A model generated the notes under the pieces. That model was not told the origin of the DNA and did not search any database. It saw nothing but the letters and a program-made list of their open reading frames with translations. The translations under genes and the position numbers were made by a program. 64,000 bases of DNA from contig OZ005692.1 of NCBI GenBank assembly GCA_963930775.1, positions 4,698,135 to 4,762,134 on the forward strand, given 5' to 3'. Below, one piece after another: positions 45,764-57,308 of the stretch (positions are counted from its first letter, which is position 1; each line of letters opens with the position of its first letter). Origin of the DNA: Cliona cf. orientalis (taxonomy: Eukaryota > Porifera > Demospongiae > Clionaida > Clionaidae).

Positions 45764-48700
45764 TATACCACTACTATCCAGAGGAGATTAATTAAGCAAT
45801 TATTCTGATCATTGAAGCATACTTGCAATAATACTATACACTCGTGCACACAATCCAGATCAACCCACTGAGTCGGCAAGAACAGTACATTAATAATGGC
45901 ACACCATGATAATCAAAACCGTATAATATTTGTCTGATTACTAGCTAGGTAACAAAATTAATTATTATGTAAGTACATGTCATGTCATCCCAGCACACAG
46001 CTTACCCTCCTCCCTTTTGGTGTATCTTTTTGCTGCCTGTAGTGCTCTTTCCTCACAGCAGTAGTATAAGGATCCAGCTATAACTGCCCATGACATCCCC
46101 GGGATGAACTGCACTATGTACGCTGACAGTGATGCAAGTTGTTGTGACTGGTGCTGCCCAGTGATCTTCTCCACCTTAGACCATGGCACATCTAGGTGCC
46201 AACGCAGACTGCAACCACCTCCTGGAGAGCGGTCATACCAGTTCCTCTCCAACAAGCAAAGGACATCAGCTACATGCTCCACAGTGAGGTTGGGGTCTGC
46301 ATTGGAAAAATATGCCCTTCGCTCACTGGAGTACAATTTATCGATGATTGTGGTGATCTTTTTATTGTACATATTGTGTGTGAAAAGCTTTCTTATATTT
46401 TGGAATCAATATAATTAGTGCATGTGCTATATTTGGTATTTGATATGTAATTATTATTATCATTGGACTGCCTAGTACACCAATAATACATACAGTCGAG
46501 CCTCCGAACAAAGGACACTTTGGGAACGGGCCTCTTATCCTTTGCTCGGAGGTTGTCCCTATCTCGGAGGTTCATGACTTTTCAACCCATATTGATTGAA
46601 TTATCCTTTAACAAGTTAGTAAATGCACTGAAATGCATAATAAGAGCAGTAGAGATGATAATCAGGTGGTTGGTATGTTCTGTTTTCAGTATCAACATAT
46701 ATAGCACAAGCTGAATTTTTTGGCTTCTGAAGTACTGGCTACTCCAAAATCGTTATCCTGGATTCAAGGCTAATATTATTATTGCGTATGCAGCATAATT
46801 AATTATTGATATAGCTACGAGCTAGATCTTGTTACACCAATCTGGCATTATTTCTCTCAAATGAAAAATATTAATTCATCATAATGCCTTATGATGAATT
46901 ATTATTAATTTTATACTATATACAACGAAAAATATTTTTCAGACGATCATTTTTCTTATATAGTCCGTGTCATTAGGCCACTGTAACTTACATGCTTGTT
47001 TCCCGTCCTCTTCTATGCCTGGAGAGCATGCGGGCGGGCGGTCATTATTCATTATTCATTATGTATGAATATCATTATGTAACCACTAAACCTTGCCCAC
47101 TTCCTGTGGTTTACAGGAGCATGACTAGCTGGCTTGCTGTAGCAATGCATAATGAATTTTGAGGCGGCTACAAAATAAGCATGCGGGCGGGTGACGGGAA
47201 ACAAGGAATCAAGTTACAGTGGCCTTACATGAGGGCATGGATACGCGTCTTGGATGCGCCCGGTTGCTATGAACGAGCCGCACTACAAGGCTCAGGATTG
47301 GTCAGAACTGTAGGGCCGTGTGCACAAAGAAGAACGCCTCGGGCCATAGCTACAGCTAGAGACGCATTGTCGATCGAACGATCGGCGCGAAAGCGCCGCG
47401 CGTTTCGAAAGGCCTGCTAAGCAGGCGCTGGCGCTAGCCACCGAGCCTCGAGCGAAGCGAGAGGCGAGGTCTGTTCATACCTGTCAGTAGTCCGGTAGCA
47501 ACGTTCGAGCAGAGCCATATTAGCACACTTGCTTGCTTTGCCAAGGGGTGTGGCCTCTGCAACCGCTTCCATCTGCGCATGCGCACGGTGCTGATGGACA
47601 ATCTTGCCCGGCAGGATACTGTTTGTGCATGAACTATGTCTCTATGTTTTGTGAGCCTGTACTGTTAATAGATGATCATGCATGCTAGCCACATTATCCC
47701 ATGATTGTGACATTAAACATACTTGTTTTCATTTGAGAAAATAATGCCAGATTGGTGTAACAAGATCTATCAATAATTATGACTACCCAATCAAGAAATT
47801 CTCTGAAATGCAGCATAATTATCACGACCACCTAGATTGCGACAAAGGTGGGCGTGGCATCGTTAATTTAAGGGCGTGGTTTCCGGATGTCTGCTATTTA
47901 GAGGCAGTTTTGCATTGAAAAGTCACGTTGGGAGCTTGGATCTTGTCCGCTGTCCGGAGGTTGCTAATGTACTATAACTATGCTAGATTCAATCGGTAAC
48001 ACGGCACTTGTCCGCTGTAGAGAGGTTATCCGCTTCTCGGAGGGTCCGTTATCAGAGGCTCGACTGTAGTTAATTGAATACAACATATTATAAGAAATTA
48101 GCATTTTTACGAATTCTCATAACGTGTATGAATGGAACGACCTTCACTAGAAAAGCACATGTTTTTTTAATATTTTTCCATACATTATTTTAGATTAAGT
48201 ACGATAATTAATATAGTAATTATCACAAGACATAATACCCAACAATTTATCCAGCAAGTTACACTCATTAGAGAGTAATCTCACACCACATGGAATGGTA
48301 GCTATTATGTCTTTGATGTGCATACCTGTCACAGTTTCAGAGTAATCCTGTATTCGCTCTGCCACTTGGTGTTCCTCCATCCCATTAAGAGCATCAATGA
48401 TACACCTCCAGCTGGATCTAGGATGTAGGGTGAGGGCATAAAGAATCACAGCCCTCAGTCGATCAGAGTCTGTGGAATGTTGGCTCCTTATTTCCTGCCT
48501 TGTTTCATCTGGTACATATAACCATCGTCCAATGTCACTCCATCTTCTCTCTATCCCTCTCAGAGCCACCATGATATTCTCCACAGTGAGGGCTGGTACT
48601 AATGGGAAGAGATAACACACTCCATCAAACAATGTGCACCACTCTCCCTCAACATGCACTATAAAAAGCACTACAGTAAATTTAAAAAAAAATCACTATT

Positions 48701-49124
48701 ATGCAACATAGACCTGTATTTAGGATTATTGTACCTCCTCTAAAATTTGGCCTTCAAAATATTCAGCACCTTCAAAAATATATGTAGTCTCTAATTTTCG
48801 GCCAAGGTAGTCACGCATAATTATGTGTTATTATGTCACAAATGAGAATAGAATGTGCACACCAATGGAATATTGAATAATGCATGATGCGTACCACTCT
48901 CCCTCATAAGATCAGTATTGGATTGTATTAAATTTTGGAATTTCATTGGTTGGGGGGAGTGGGATAGGGAACAGCTGTTTGTATTTTACTTCGGAGTAAA
49001 CCTTTAGCTAGTACATATTGTTCATCTAATGTATACCATAATCAAGGGTGACTCTCTCTCTCTCTCTCTCTGTTAGTCTTCTTCCAGCTTTTGACTCACC
49101 TTTCTTTCTCCCTCCCTCAGCCAT
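45186..49124 (-). CDS. Triple death-like-domain protein built from symmetric exons
   Basis: Exons on the minus strand: 49124-49100 (MAEGGRKK, 25 nt), 48598-48326 (273 nt), 46296-46006 (291 nt) and 45434-45186 (249 nt). Every intron is phase 1 with GT/AG borders, so each big exon is one whole, insertable domain. Each starts xPxLTVxxxxxxLxxxE, then WxxxGxWLxVPxxxxxxI (e.g. RRWSDIGRWLYVPDETRQEI; EWRWLGQWLGVP), and ends PxxSWxxxxxAL. The pattern fits death-fold helices. No transmembrane segment or enzyme domain is visible. The gene must have at least one more exon, because the last donor (45185-45181) leads on; I could not find it. Intron 2 carries a 1.57-kb transposon nest. Likely a cytosolic adaptor joining death-fold partners. 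Confidence 0.75.
45731..45765. repeat. (AAT)n microsatellite
   Basis: About 11 AAT units in an intron of the triple death-like gene. Confidence 0.95.
46801..47779. mobile_element. Middle element of the nest (~50-bp TIRs)
   Basis: AATTATTGAT...AGATCTTGTTACACCAATCT-GGCATTATTT at 46801-46863 is inverted at 47730-47779. Its interior includes the innermost element and a GC-rich stretch 47230-47600 without a clear gene. Confidence 0.8.
46975..47225. mobile_element. Innermost element of the nest
   Basis: AGGCCACTGTAACTT...GTTTCCCGTC at 46975 is inverted at 47191-47225 (GACGGGAAAC...AAGTTACAGTGGCCT). About 250 bp, non-coding. Confidence 0.8.
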
Positions 49125-51385
49125 TGTAGGACGATCTCTATCAGACACACCCACCTCCTGGGACAATGACTACACCACCAGCCTACACAAACAATGATAG
49201 CACAATAACACTTGATGAAGCCATACTGTAAGGAAAATCAGCAACCCATTTACTTAGGGTATACCATATTATAGCAGGAAACGTTTGAGGGAGAAAATCT
49301 TCACAAATTGTGTAATTTTATAGCCACCCACGCCATGAAATTTCAGCCATGCCACACTCATTTATGTGATCACTTTGCCATTCCAAGAAAGTTTTCTCTG
49401 TGAAATGCTCTCTTTCTATTGATTCACAAAAGCTTTCTCCCTTGCACTATAATATTATTATAATAATATTATTATAGTGTATCAGTGGCATAGGGAAGTA
49501 TAGCTAGTGCTATGTCTGGTTTGTTATTACAGCTACATGTGTAATATTAAACAAAAGCTGATCATGAGGCTATAACATCACAGCTAGCCTGCACTACACA
49601 TACTACGTACAATGTATATGTATATACTTTGTGTGGTAGCCCTAGTACAACTACGTGGTATTGCACAGTGATTATTTTTATGAATGGTTTAGTCCATATT
49701 AGGCCATTTCCTCATACTCTTCTTGACGTGTGTGGGTGTCAATAAATAACAAGCTATACCTGGCATTGGTTGAGGGCCAGAGACTCACTAACATAGTCAA
49801 GCCCAATGGAAGTGGATAGTATTAGGATCCCGCTATCCCCCTCCCATGCGAAACCAAGGGACACCAAGGAGTTTTTACAGGAGAAGCTGGACGTAGGGTG
49901 GGACATTTGACTTACTGTATACATTGATGTAACTATTTGTAAACTAGGGGAGCGGTTCGTGAGACTATGATTGCCATATCACAACAGAAGCAGCACGAAA
50001 GCAATCAAATCCCCTATATTCTCCTAGGTACTGAATAGGGGATTTGACTGCAAATGCTACTCTGACCCTGGGGCAATTGAAATGATCATTGTCAAATCCC
50101 CTGGTATGCCCCTCTATACTCGGAGGGGAGGGAGATACTGAGGCATACCGTTGACAGATGCACAGTATACTAGCCACTTGATTGGGCTTCACTAGTACTG
50201 ATAAGACTCCAGTAGCTATATAGGGCACCTGAGGCTCACCCTAGGACAGCCAGGTCAAAGACACACAGGTTACATCATTTCGATCTAGTTATCAAACCTT
50301 ATAATATTATGGTCTAAGGACCACACTATTAAAGTTTACCTCAATCAATTCAGTTTCCAAGATGCGTCCGGACTCAAATTACAGATAGGTAGGTAGCTAG
50401 ACGTGCTTGGGTTGCAACTTCTCTTAGCTTCAGTTAGCTATACTTCAGAGATGCACTTTTCATCAGAACTATAGAGAATGTAAAGTATGCACGAATGAAT
50501 CCCTTTTCCCAAACAACCATAATTTCAATATTGCATGATGTTCCAAGTATGCATGGAAACGATTGCCAGTTCATGGGAAAGTGGTCATTTAATATGTGAG
50601 GGACAAAGGCTCACTGGTATGGATTTCAGTTGCACATATTTGTATCCCTTCCTTTAAGTTTTATCAGCTATGCTTTTAATGTGTAATAATAGTATAACCA
50701 AAATTTAATTATGATTCAAAGTGAGCTCCAAAGTATAGACTGACTGGTTTTATAATCGTAGGATACAAGTTAATTTTTATAAACGTAGGACACTCACCTC
50801 GGGCCAGAGTTCCAGCCGGCAGTCTGGTTTATCACGAGACTAGACTAAACAACGATGTTAGCTAATTTTATGATTAACGGCCGCGGCAGACTGTCCTGAC
50901 ACAGTGACAGCGCATGCAGCGATTGATGATCTCCAATCTTACAATGGGTGTAGCTCTGTGAACTCAGTATTATTGTGCGCACGCGCTAACTCAATGTCAT
51001 GGACATATTCAGCGGAATGGAATAGTTGAATGACACGCCCACCGAGCGCGTTCCGTGACGACCTATACCCATTATATTGAGATACAATAGCACATAATAT
51101 TATAGTAGTGTGGGCTCAAGATTTAGCCTGAAACTGTGATGAAACTTGGTCATAATTTGAAAGAGAGTCACCAAGTTCAGCTTGAGTTGTTTTGAAGTTA
51201 ATTAATGATAGAACTGCTTATTAACACCTTTTACATGTACTGCACTGAGTCATGTGATTCACCAGTCCTTAGCGACTCGAGCACATCTTGGTTCACTAAA
51301 AAGCATGCAAAGTAGCTAGATAGCTACATTTTAATAATATGCATGAATATGGATACGAAGTAGCTACTAGAGTATAAAGAAACTG
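49125..51385. other. Long AT-rich stretch, promoter side of two genes
   Basis: No coding exon supported. It contains a TAATATTAT palindrome (49442-49487), a hairpin CAAATCCCCTAT...ATAGGGGATTTG (50007-50048) and GC-rich segments near 50800-51070. The right end (51225-51385) is the duplicated 5' region of the receptor family. Confidence 0.5.
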
Positions 51386-52833
51386 ATGGCCTCTTCGATG
51401 CCCTTATTGTTAGTGGTGCTGATGATTGGCACTGCAGTGCAACTTGGGTAAGTCAGTCTATTGTATAGCTAGCTAGTCAATGATCTTTGCATGCTACAAT
51501 CTTGTAGATTAGCAGATCTTTGATACTAAAAATAACATTATGCAATACTCCCCCATTAATTTTGTGCGGCATCACTGGGAATGCTGAATTGCACACCAGT
51601 CGACTATCCTAGATTCAGAGATCGAGTATCAGGGGACGGTGTCCTCACACCTGTTCAAGTCGGCTACCCTGGACGCTTCCTAGCCACAGCCTACGTCTTT
51701 GGCGAGCTGATAAGACAATCCTTAACGTCTACCATTTGGTCTTTCAAGATGCAGAACCTGACTCAAGCCATCTCATTTCCTTCATAGTTCCCCAAGAAGA
51801 GCAAATGGTCGTAGCCCCTGGGGATATTGCAGGCATGAGGACCATCGAAGTGCCTGGGGTATCTGAAGGATTTCAGATAGCTACAGTTTGATAATGGAGG
51901 ATCATTCTTGAAGTATTTCTCTGGTGATTCCAGCATCCCAACACCAGATACTTTAGACTTGGGAGACAATGCTACACAATTGTTTACTTCTGGTGGTGCT
52001 GGTTTAGCCCGTAGCCCAGTCATACGGGCAACCGTTGTCGGTGGGTAAAAATTTAAATCGTGACTAGCTAGCTATAATATACATATTAGATTTGTGTTCA
52101 GGTAATAAGCTAGGTTCATCAATTAACAGTTTTTATAGCTATGCTGAAAGTGTAGCTATGCATGCAGAGTGGAACCCCAGGCCTCCATAATATTATTAAA
52201 ATCATGCATGATCTCAGCTATATACCATGAATATCTGATGTTTTACGTTTAAAGCGCTTAGCTACAGTATAGCTACCCCTAGCCTGTCAGTGAACATCAC
52301 TACATACCTCCTTTGATCAGGACATTGCTGTCCGGATTAGAGGAGTTCCACTTTAGTGATTTTACAAAAATTAATTCTATATTGCAGACATTAGCTCAGA
52401 AACCGCAAGTACAGTTTCTACCAACTTCGAAACAGATTCTATGAGTACACTGACTTCTGAGACGACACCACCTTCTGAAACGTCTCTCGTTGTTGTAGTT
52501 GCAATAGTTGCTGCCACTCTCTTGCTTCTAGCCACCTTCATCCTGATCTTCACTCTAGCGGTATGCTGTTTTCTCTGTAACAGAAACAAGAAGGTCCTCA
52601 ACCAACCAACGCTCACAACGACAAGAGGGAGTCAAGAAAATAGACCAAGTGCTTCTCAGGAATCACAACCTCAACAGATTATGAGTAATCCTGCCTATGG
52701 TGTTTGTGATGGCCTGGATAGCAACCCAGCTTACAATAATAATTCACAGTTTATTAATGTTAGTAACCCAGCTTACATTGTCAGCAGAGATCAGACCCAG
52801 ACTGAACCATACTATAGTGTTATACGTAGCTAG
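51386..52833 (+). pseudogene. NPAY-tail receptor family, copy B (ectodomain broken, tail exon intact)
   Basis: Exon 1 51386-51447 encodes a signal peptide (MASSMPLLLVVLMIGTAVQL). Exon 2 (about 51571-52045) has lost its acceptor AG (GTGCGG against GTGCAG in copy A), a ~90-bp piece at about 51703, a further 12 bp, and gains 4 bp near 51883, so the ectodomain is out of frame. Exon 3 52388-52833 is fully open: Thr/Ser-rich stalk, TM helix (VVVVAIVAATLLLLATFILI...), CCFLC juxtamembrane, and a tail with three NPAY motifs and a C-terminal EPYYSVIRS. NPxY motifs are PTB-binding and endocytosis signals, and YxxI fits the sorting/SH2 type. The family would be a type-I surface receptor. Confidence 0.8.
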
Positions 52834-53073
52834 GAAGAGGAATAAATAATTGACAGTATATTTAGCTACCCCTGAATCATACTATTGATCATTTTCATGT
52901 ACCATGTATGTCACATTGTTACACTAAAGCGAGTGAAATTGCATCAGTATTATTGTATACCTGATATCAGCACAGGGGAATTTATGGTAGTCAGGATGCT
53001 ATAACAATTGATCAACAAATCTTGTCAGAGAATCTCTCAATTACATCATCTTTCCACTGCGCCCATTAATTCC
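52834..53073. other. 3' region of receptor copy B
   Basis: Non-coding, AT-rich. No clear polyadenylation signal was singled out. Confidence 0.4.
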
Positions 53074-53323
53074 TTATAAGCATGCAAAGGGTGAGCCAGC
53101 AGCTTTCAAGAAGCCATAGATCTCAGGGTATCCAAGGAAGTGAGAAAACTTGTAGTGATGGCTCTGTGGCCTTTCAAAGGTTGCACGTGCTCTCAATGTC
53201 ACATACTCGTCATCGTACGCGTATATCAGATACTGTATATAGCATTCCTTGAAAGCACCGGTTACAAAGATGACCAAAGCAGCTCCTTTGATCGTGGTGC
53301 TCCTAATCGCCTATACTCTGTGA
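53074..53323 (-). other. Possible terminal exon of an unidentified minus-strand gene
   Basis: A TTTCACAG acceptor at about 53330 leads into an ~80-codon frame: IKGAALVIFVTGAFKE, YDDEYVTLRARATFERPQ, HFLGYPEIYGFLKAAG and a stop at 53074. The composition looks protein-like but no family was recognised and no upstream exon was found; a copy of the 53.5-54.8 kb foldback element lies next to it. Confidence 0.3.
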
Positions 53324-53540
53324 AATGTAAGTACTGCATGAGTTTTGTAATTCAAGGATACCAGATAATTTTGGGTTCCTATAATAAGTAGGCTGATTCA
53401 TGTGTACACCGACTACTCTGCAGTCTAACTGTCTAAACTACGTAGAAATTGTAAATATTTTTAGCCTCGTCCCCATGCAACCATAGTGTCTTTAGAGGGA
53501 GCAAAATTACTTTTAAGTCTTGCATACACACATGCATGAC

Positions 53541-54781
53541 TATGGCATTCCAACACTGACAAAATTGGCAAACTCAAATATATGGTCAAACTTGAGTCAG
53601 ATATATGGTCAAACTCAAATATGTGGTCAAATTGTTGCCTATTTATGGTCAAAGCCAAATATATGGTCAAATTTTATATGCTCAAACTCAAATACATGGT
53701 CAAACGAAAGTTTTGGTCATTCTCCCCATATATGGTCAAACATGCAGCAAATATATGGTCAAAATTTAAGGAAATCCCCTTACATAATAGTCACGGATAT
53801 GACGTATTTATTAGTAAATTGGACCAACGTGACGTCAACAGAATCCGTGTTCGCGAATAAAATTAGCGATCGCGCGCACAAACGATCCTTTACCCGCTAT
53901 GTAGTCTCGTTCATGGACCCGCCCCTTCTGGGGCGGAGTCTGGGGACTTGGCCATCTCGCTCGCGCTACAATCCCTCCTTCGTAGGGCTGGTGCGCGGGA
54001 CTAGGTACAATCGGACATTGTAAGGTAATTATAAGTATGAATGAAATTCAGCTGAGCTAGCCGTGTCCCCAGGCCCTCTCTCTATCTTTCATAATAAATA
54101 CTGGGAGATCGAGAGAGGGCCTGGGGATAAAGCTAGCCCAGGTAAGTCATCCGCGCGTTCATCCTGAAAGAACTGAACGCTGCAGTGGGAGCGGTCTGGT
54201 TTCGAGACTAAGGTAAGACACGTGCACACCAGGTGCAGAAGGATATATTATAATACATGAATAGCTATCTAGTAGTTTCATTCATGCTTACCATACTGCT
54301 TTAATACCATACAATACAATGTCCGATTGTACGTACCTAGTCTCACGCACCAGCCCGAAATGATCAAGTCCCCAGACTCCGCCCTAAAGGGGGCCGGTCC
54401 GTGAACGAGACTACATAAGGTAAGGATCGTGAGTGTACGTTTATGCGCGCGATCGCGAATTTTATTCGCGAACGCGGATTCTGCTGATGTCACGTCGGTC
54501 CAATTAACCAATAGATACGTCATATCCGTGACTATTATGTAAGGGGATTTTCTTAAATTTTGACCATATATTTGCTGCATGTTTGACCATATATGGGGAA
54601 AATGACCATAACTTTCGTTTGACCATGTATTTGAGTTTGATCATATAAAATTTGACCATATATTTGGCTTTGACCATATATAGGCAACAATTTGACCACA
54701 TATTTGAGTTTGACCATATATCTGACTCAAGTTTGACCATATATTTGAGCTTGCCAATTTTGTCAGTGTTGGAATGCCATA
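53541..54781. mobile_element. Foldback element with ~500-bp arms made partly of TATGGTCAAA tandem repeats
   Basis: Ends TATGGCATTCC / GGAATGCCATA, flanked by CATGAC on both sides (53535-53540 and 54782-54787), a 6-bp target duplication. Each arm begins with about ten spaced copies of ATATGGTCAAA (53578-53765; inverted 54555-54745) and continues through unique sequence to about 54050 / 54275. The short loop has its own GC-rich hairpin (54062-54132, GTCCCCAGGCCCTCTC...GAGAGGGCCTGGGGA). No transposase. Confidence 0.88.
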
Positions 54782-54818
54782 CATGACATTTTAATGTTTT
54801 GATATCTTAAAGTATCAG

Positions 54819-56390
54819 GAGCATCAAGCTGCATACCAGCCAACTATGCCAGATTCAGAGATCTCTTCTCTGAGGGACGAACTTCATCACCTGCAGGAAC
54901 TCCGCATCCTGGAAGATTTTTCACCACTGCCTACTCATTCAGCTGTCATGGAGTGATCACTGAATGGGCTGCATACACAGTGAACAACGGCTCTCATCCT
55001 ATAGAGTTCCACGTGTGGCGAGCTAATGAAACACTGCAAGGTGTCTATCACCTCGTTGGCATAAACGTATTTCAAGATGCTCTGCCAGATTCGAATCGTC
55101 TCATTTCCTTCAAAGTTCCCCTTGAGGAACAGATTACGGTGTCTCCAGGGGATTTCGTAGGCGTGCGCACAGTTGAGCAGGCAGGATCGAGTGATGAGGG
55201 ATTTGCTTTGCAATTTGATAGAGGTGATCCCGGATTGCATAGGCGTTATTTTCGTTCGCTGACAAATGAAAATTTCTCAACCCCAACTGTATTGGATCTG
55301 CGTCTACCTGACTCTGATTTTTCATCTTTGGAATTATTGGGTCCTTTTGGCAGCATCCCTGTGATCAGGGCAACTGTCTTTGGTAAGTGTAATTTAGTGA
55401 ATTTTGAACTCAAAACTAATACAGCTATTACTATGGCTGCACGAAAGTTTAAAATATTGCATAATTATAGTGACTGGGTATAATATTATACAAAAGCACA
55501 GTCATCATCCATCATCTTATGCACTTTGTGTTAATTGATCATAGAGGATGATTTTTTACAACTGAACAGAAAATTAATATTGAAATTAACACCCCACAAA
55601 ACTATCTACAAAATGGAAGGAAATGAGACAAACAACGTACGTAGCACTACTGATAATAATGCCGTGCATATGTCATTGAATACCACAACATAGCAAATGA
55701 TCAAGCTAGCAATATCAACCGTTAATCAACTTTAAATTTGTGATGTGTATATTGTTCCGTTAATTTGATTTAAATATTATAATATATGATGAAGCTAGCA
55801 GCAGTAAATAATAAATGATTTATTACTTAACGTATTATGTTTTTCCATGACAGTTAATACCTTCTGAATCAATAGTTATTCGCATATACAGTAGAATCAT
55901 TATATTATATTGGAATATTGTATTGTGTGCTCAATAATTATTATAACAAACACTTTCAATGTTATAATATACCACTGAGATGTCGTAAGATAGTATCTCA
56001 TGATCAGCTATAGAATTTGCTCAATGATGCATGCAGCATGCCAACTGGTAACAGATTTTGCCTCAACATTGATATCAGAGCCTCAAATGACAGCACCACC
56101 TGTGCAAGTGCTACCTCAGTCAGCTATAATTGCTATTGCCGTAGGAGGAAGCAGTGTCCTAGTTCTAGCCGTCATCATTGCGATGGTTGTACTGTGCTAC
56201 GTATTGTATAAGAGATCAAGAAAGCGGAAGAATGCTGCCGATAAACAAAATGGGAGAGGAGGTCAACAAAGTGCAATACAGGAACCTCTTCTCAATAACC
56301 CAGCATACAATATTATCTTGTGACCAGCTCACAAGCAATCCAGCGTACAATGGTGACACTGATCCGTACTATTCAGTGATCCAGAATTAA
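54819..56390 (+). pseudogene. NPAY-tail receptor family, copy C
   Basis: Exon 2 54819-55382 is open: CIPANYARFRDLF, PGRFFTTAYSFSCHGVITEW, NGSHPIEFHVWRANE, VYHLVGINVFQDA, LISFKVPLEEQITVSPGD and IPVIRATVF. It is the best-preserved ectodomain of the three. Exon 3 starts at about 56055 (DFASTLISEPQMTAPPVQV), with TM helix (AIIAIAVGGSSVLVLAVIIA...), a KRSRKRK stop-transfer, an NNPAYN motif, then a single-base frame slip at about 56310 (premature TGA at 56321). Beyond it the other frame gives SNPAYNGDTDPYYSVIQN to 56390. The signal exon was not found upstream; the foldback element separates this copy from its 5' end. Confidence 0.8.
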
Positions 56391-56499
56391 TGTATTACTC
56401 ATGCTGTCAGTTTATCATATTAGAACTTTGTGAATAGCTAGTATCCTGACACCATGTGTTAATTGAAATTCAATACCTTTGGACCATTATGATAGCTAT

Positions 56500-56955
56500 A
56501 GACTGTTAATACTTTCTGAATCAATAGTTATTCACACATGCACAGTATAGAATCATTATGTATGATGTACAAATGAAGGGCTCAGAAGCAAAGTGGGCTA
56601 TCCCCGAACTAAATGTGGGGAATTGTCTAAAAAGCTCAAAAATGGACTAAAAACCATACATTATACTCTACCGAGTTGCCAAAATTTTCAAAAATTTGAA
56701 TTTTCTATAGCTCATGAAACACATTTTAAACATGTTTTCAAGATTCGGGGGGGCTAAGTCAACATTTGTGGGTTAGCCCACTTTGCTTCTGAGCCCTTCA
56801 AATAATAATAATTATTATTATAACAAACACTTTCATTGTTATAATATTATACCACTGGCAATGCATGAGATATCGTTAGGATCCGAAGTATCTCATATGA
56901 TGATAAGCTATAGAATTTGCTCAATTATCGATGCAGCCCTAGCATGCCAACTGGT
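56500..56955. repeat. Local duplication of the copy C intron/exon 3 start, plus a MITE
   Basis: TTCTGAATCAATAGTTATTC, AACAAACACTTTCA and AGCTATAGAATTTGCTCAAT...GCATGCCAACTGGTA occur both at 55855-56052 and here, so about 200 bp were duplicated downstream of the gene. The second copy is interrupted by the MITE at 56575-56799. Confidence 0.75.
56575..56799. mobile_element. 225-bp MITE, 26-bp perfect TIRs
   Basis: GAAGGGCTCAGAAGCAAAGT-GGGCTA and its exact inverse close the element; AAAT flanks both sides. Confidence 0.9.
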
Positions 56956-57308
56956 ACAATCATGGTACAATGGGGTTGGAGTAAATATCTTCTGAACTGA
57001 CCCCATAGACACTGTAACAGTTAATTATTATAAACGTAGATAATAACTTTCATAGTGATGAATGGCTGATTTATAGCCAAGCTCAGCAGGTGATATCTCC
57101 AGTGGGAGGCATTAAACATAAGCTAGCTTGGCTATATACTATAAAAGTGATAGACTTTATAATTAACATCGTCAGTCTTGTAGACTTATATAGCCGCTCT
57201 TGAGCAGCTTTACTTCGCTATATCAAGCTGAACAGGTCAACTTGCTACTTAAATTTTTTATTACGGAAGAGCAAGTAATACATGGTAATAAATCACCATA
57301 AGAAGCAT

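Larger units (their letters stand above)
46493..48066. mobile_element. Outer element of a three-level nest, CAGTCGAGCCTC ends (pogo/Tc1-like)
   Basis: CAGTCGAGCCTC at 46493 and GAGGCTCGACTG ending at 48066, flanked by TA. Subterminal sequence is also related (TCTCGGAGGTT / TTATCCGCTTCTCGGAGGGT). No transposase. Short CAG-starting ends with TA duplication fit pogo/Tigger-type non-autonomous elements. Confidence 0.8.

Noticed and set aside
47181-47420. 79-codon Arg-rich frame in the transposon nest
   Set aside because: It crosses the border of the innermost element and has no recognisable domain.
49122-49198. Plus-strand short exon after a pyrimidine tract
   Set aside because: The same place is better explained on the minus strand as the 25-nt start exon of the triple death-like gene, whose phase fits exactly.
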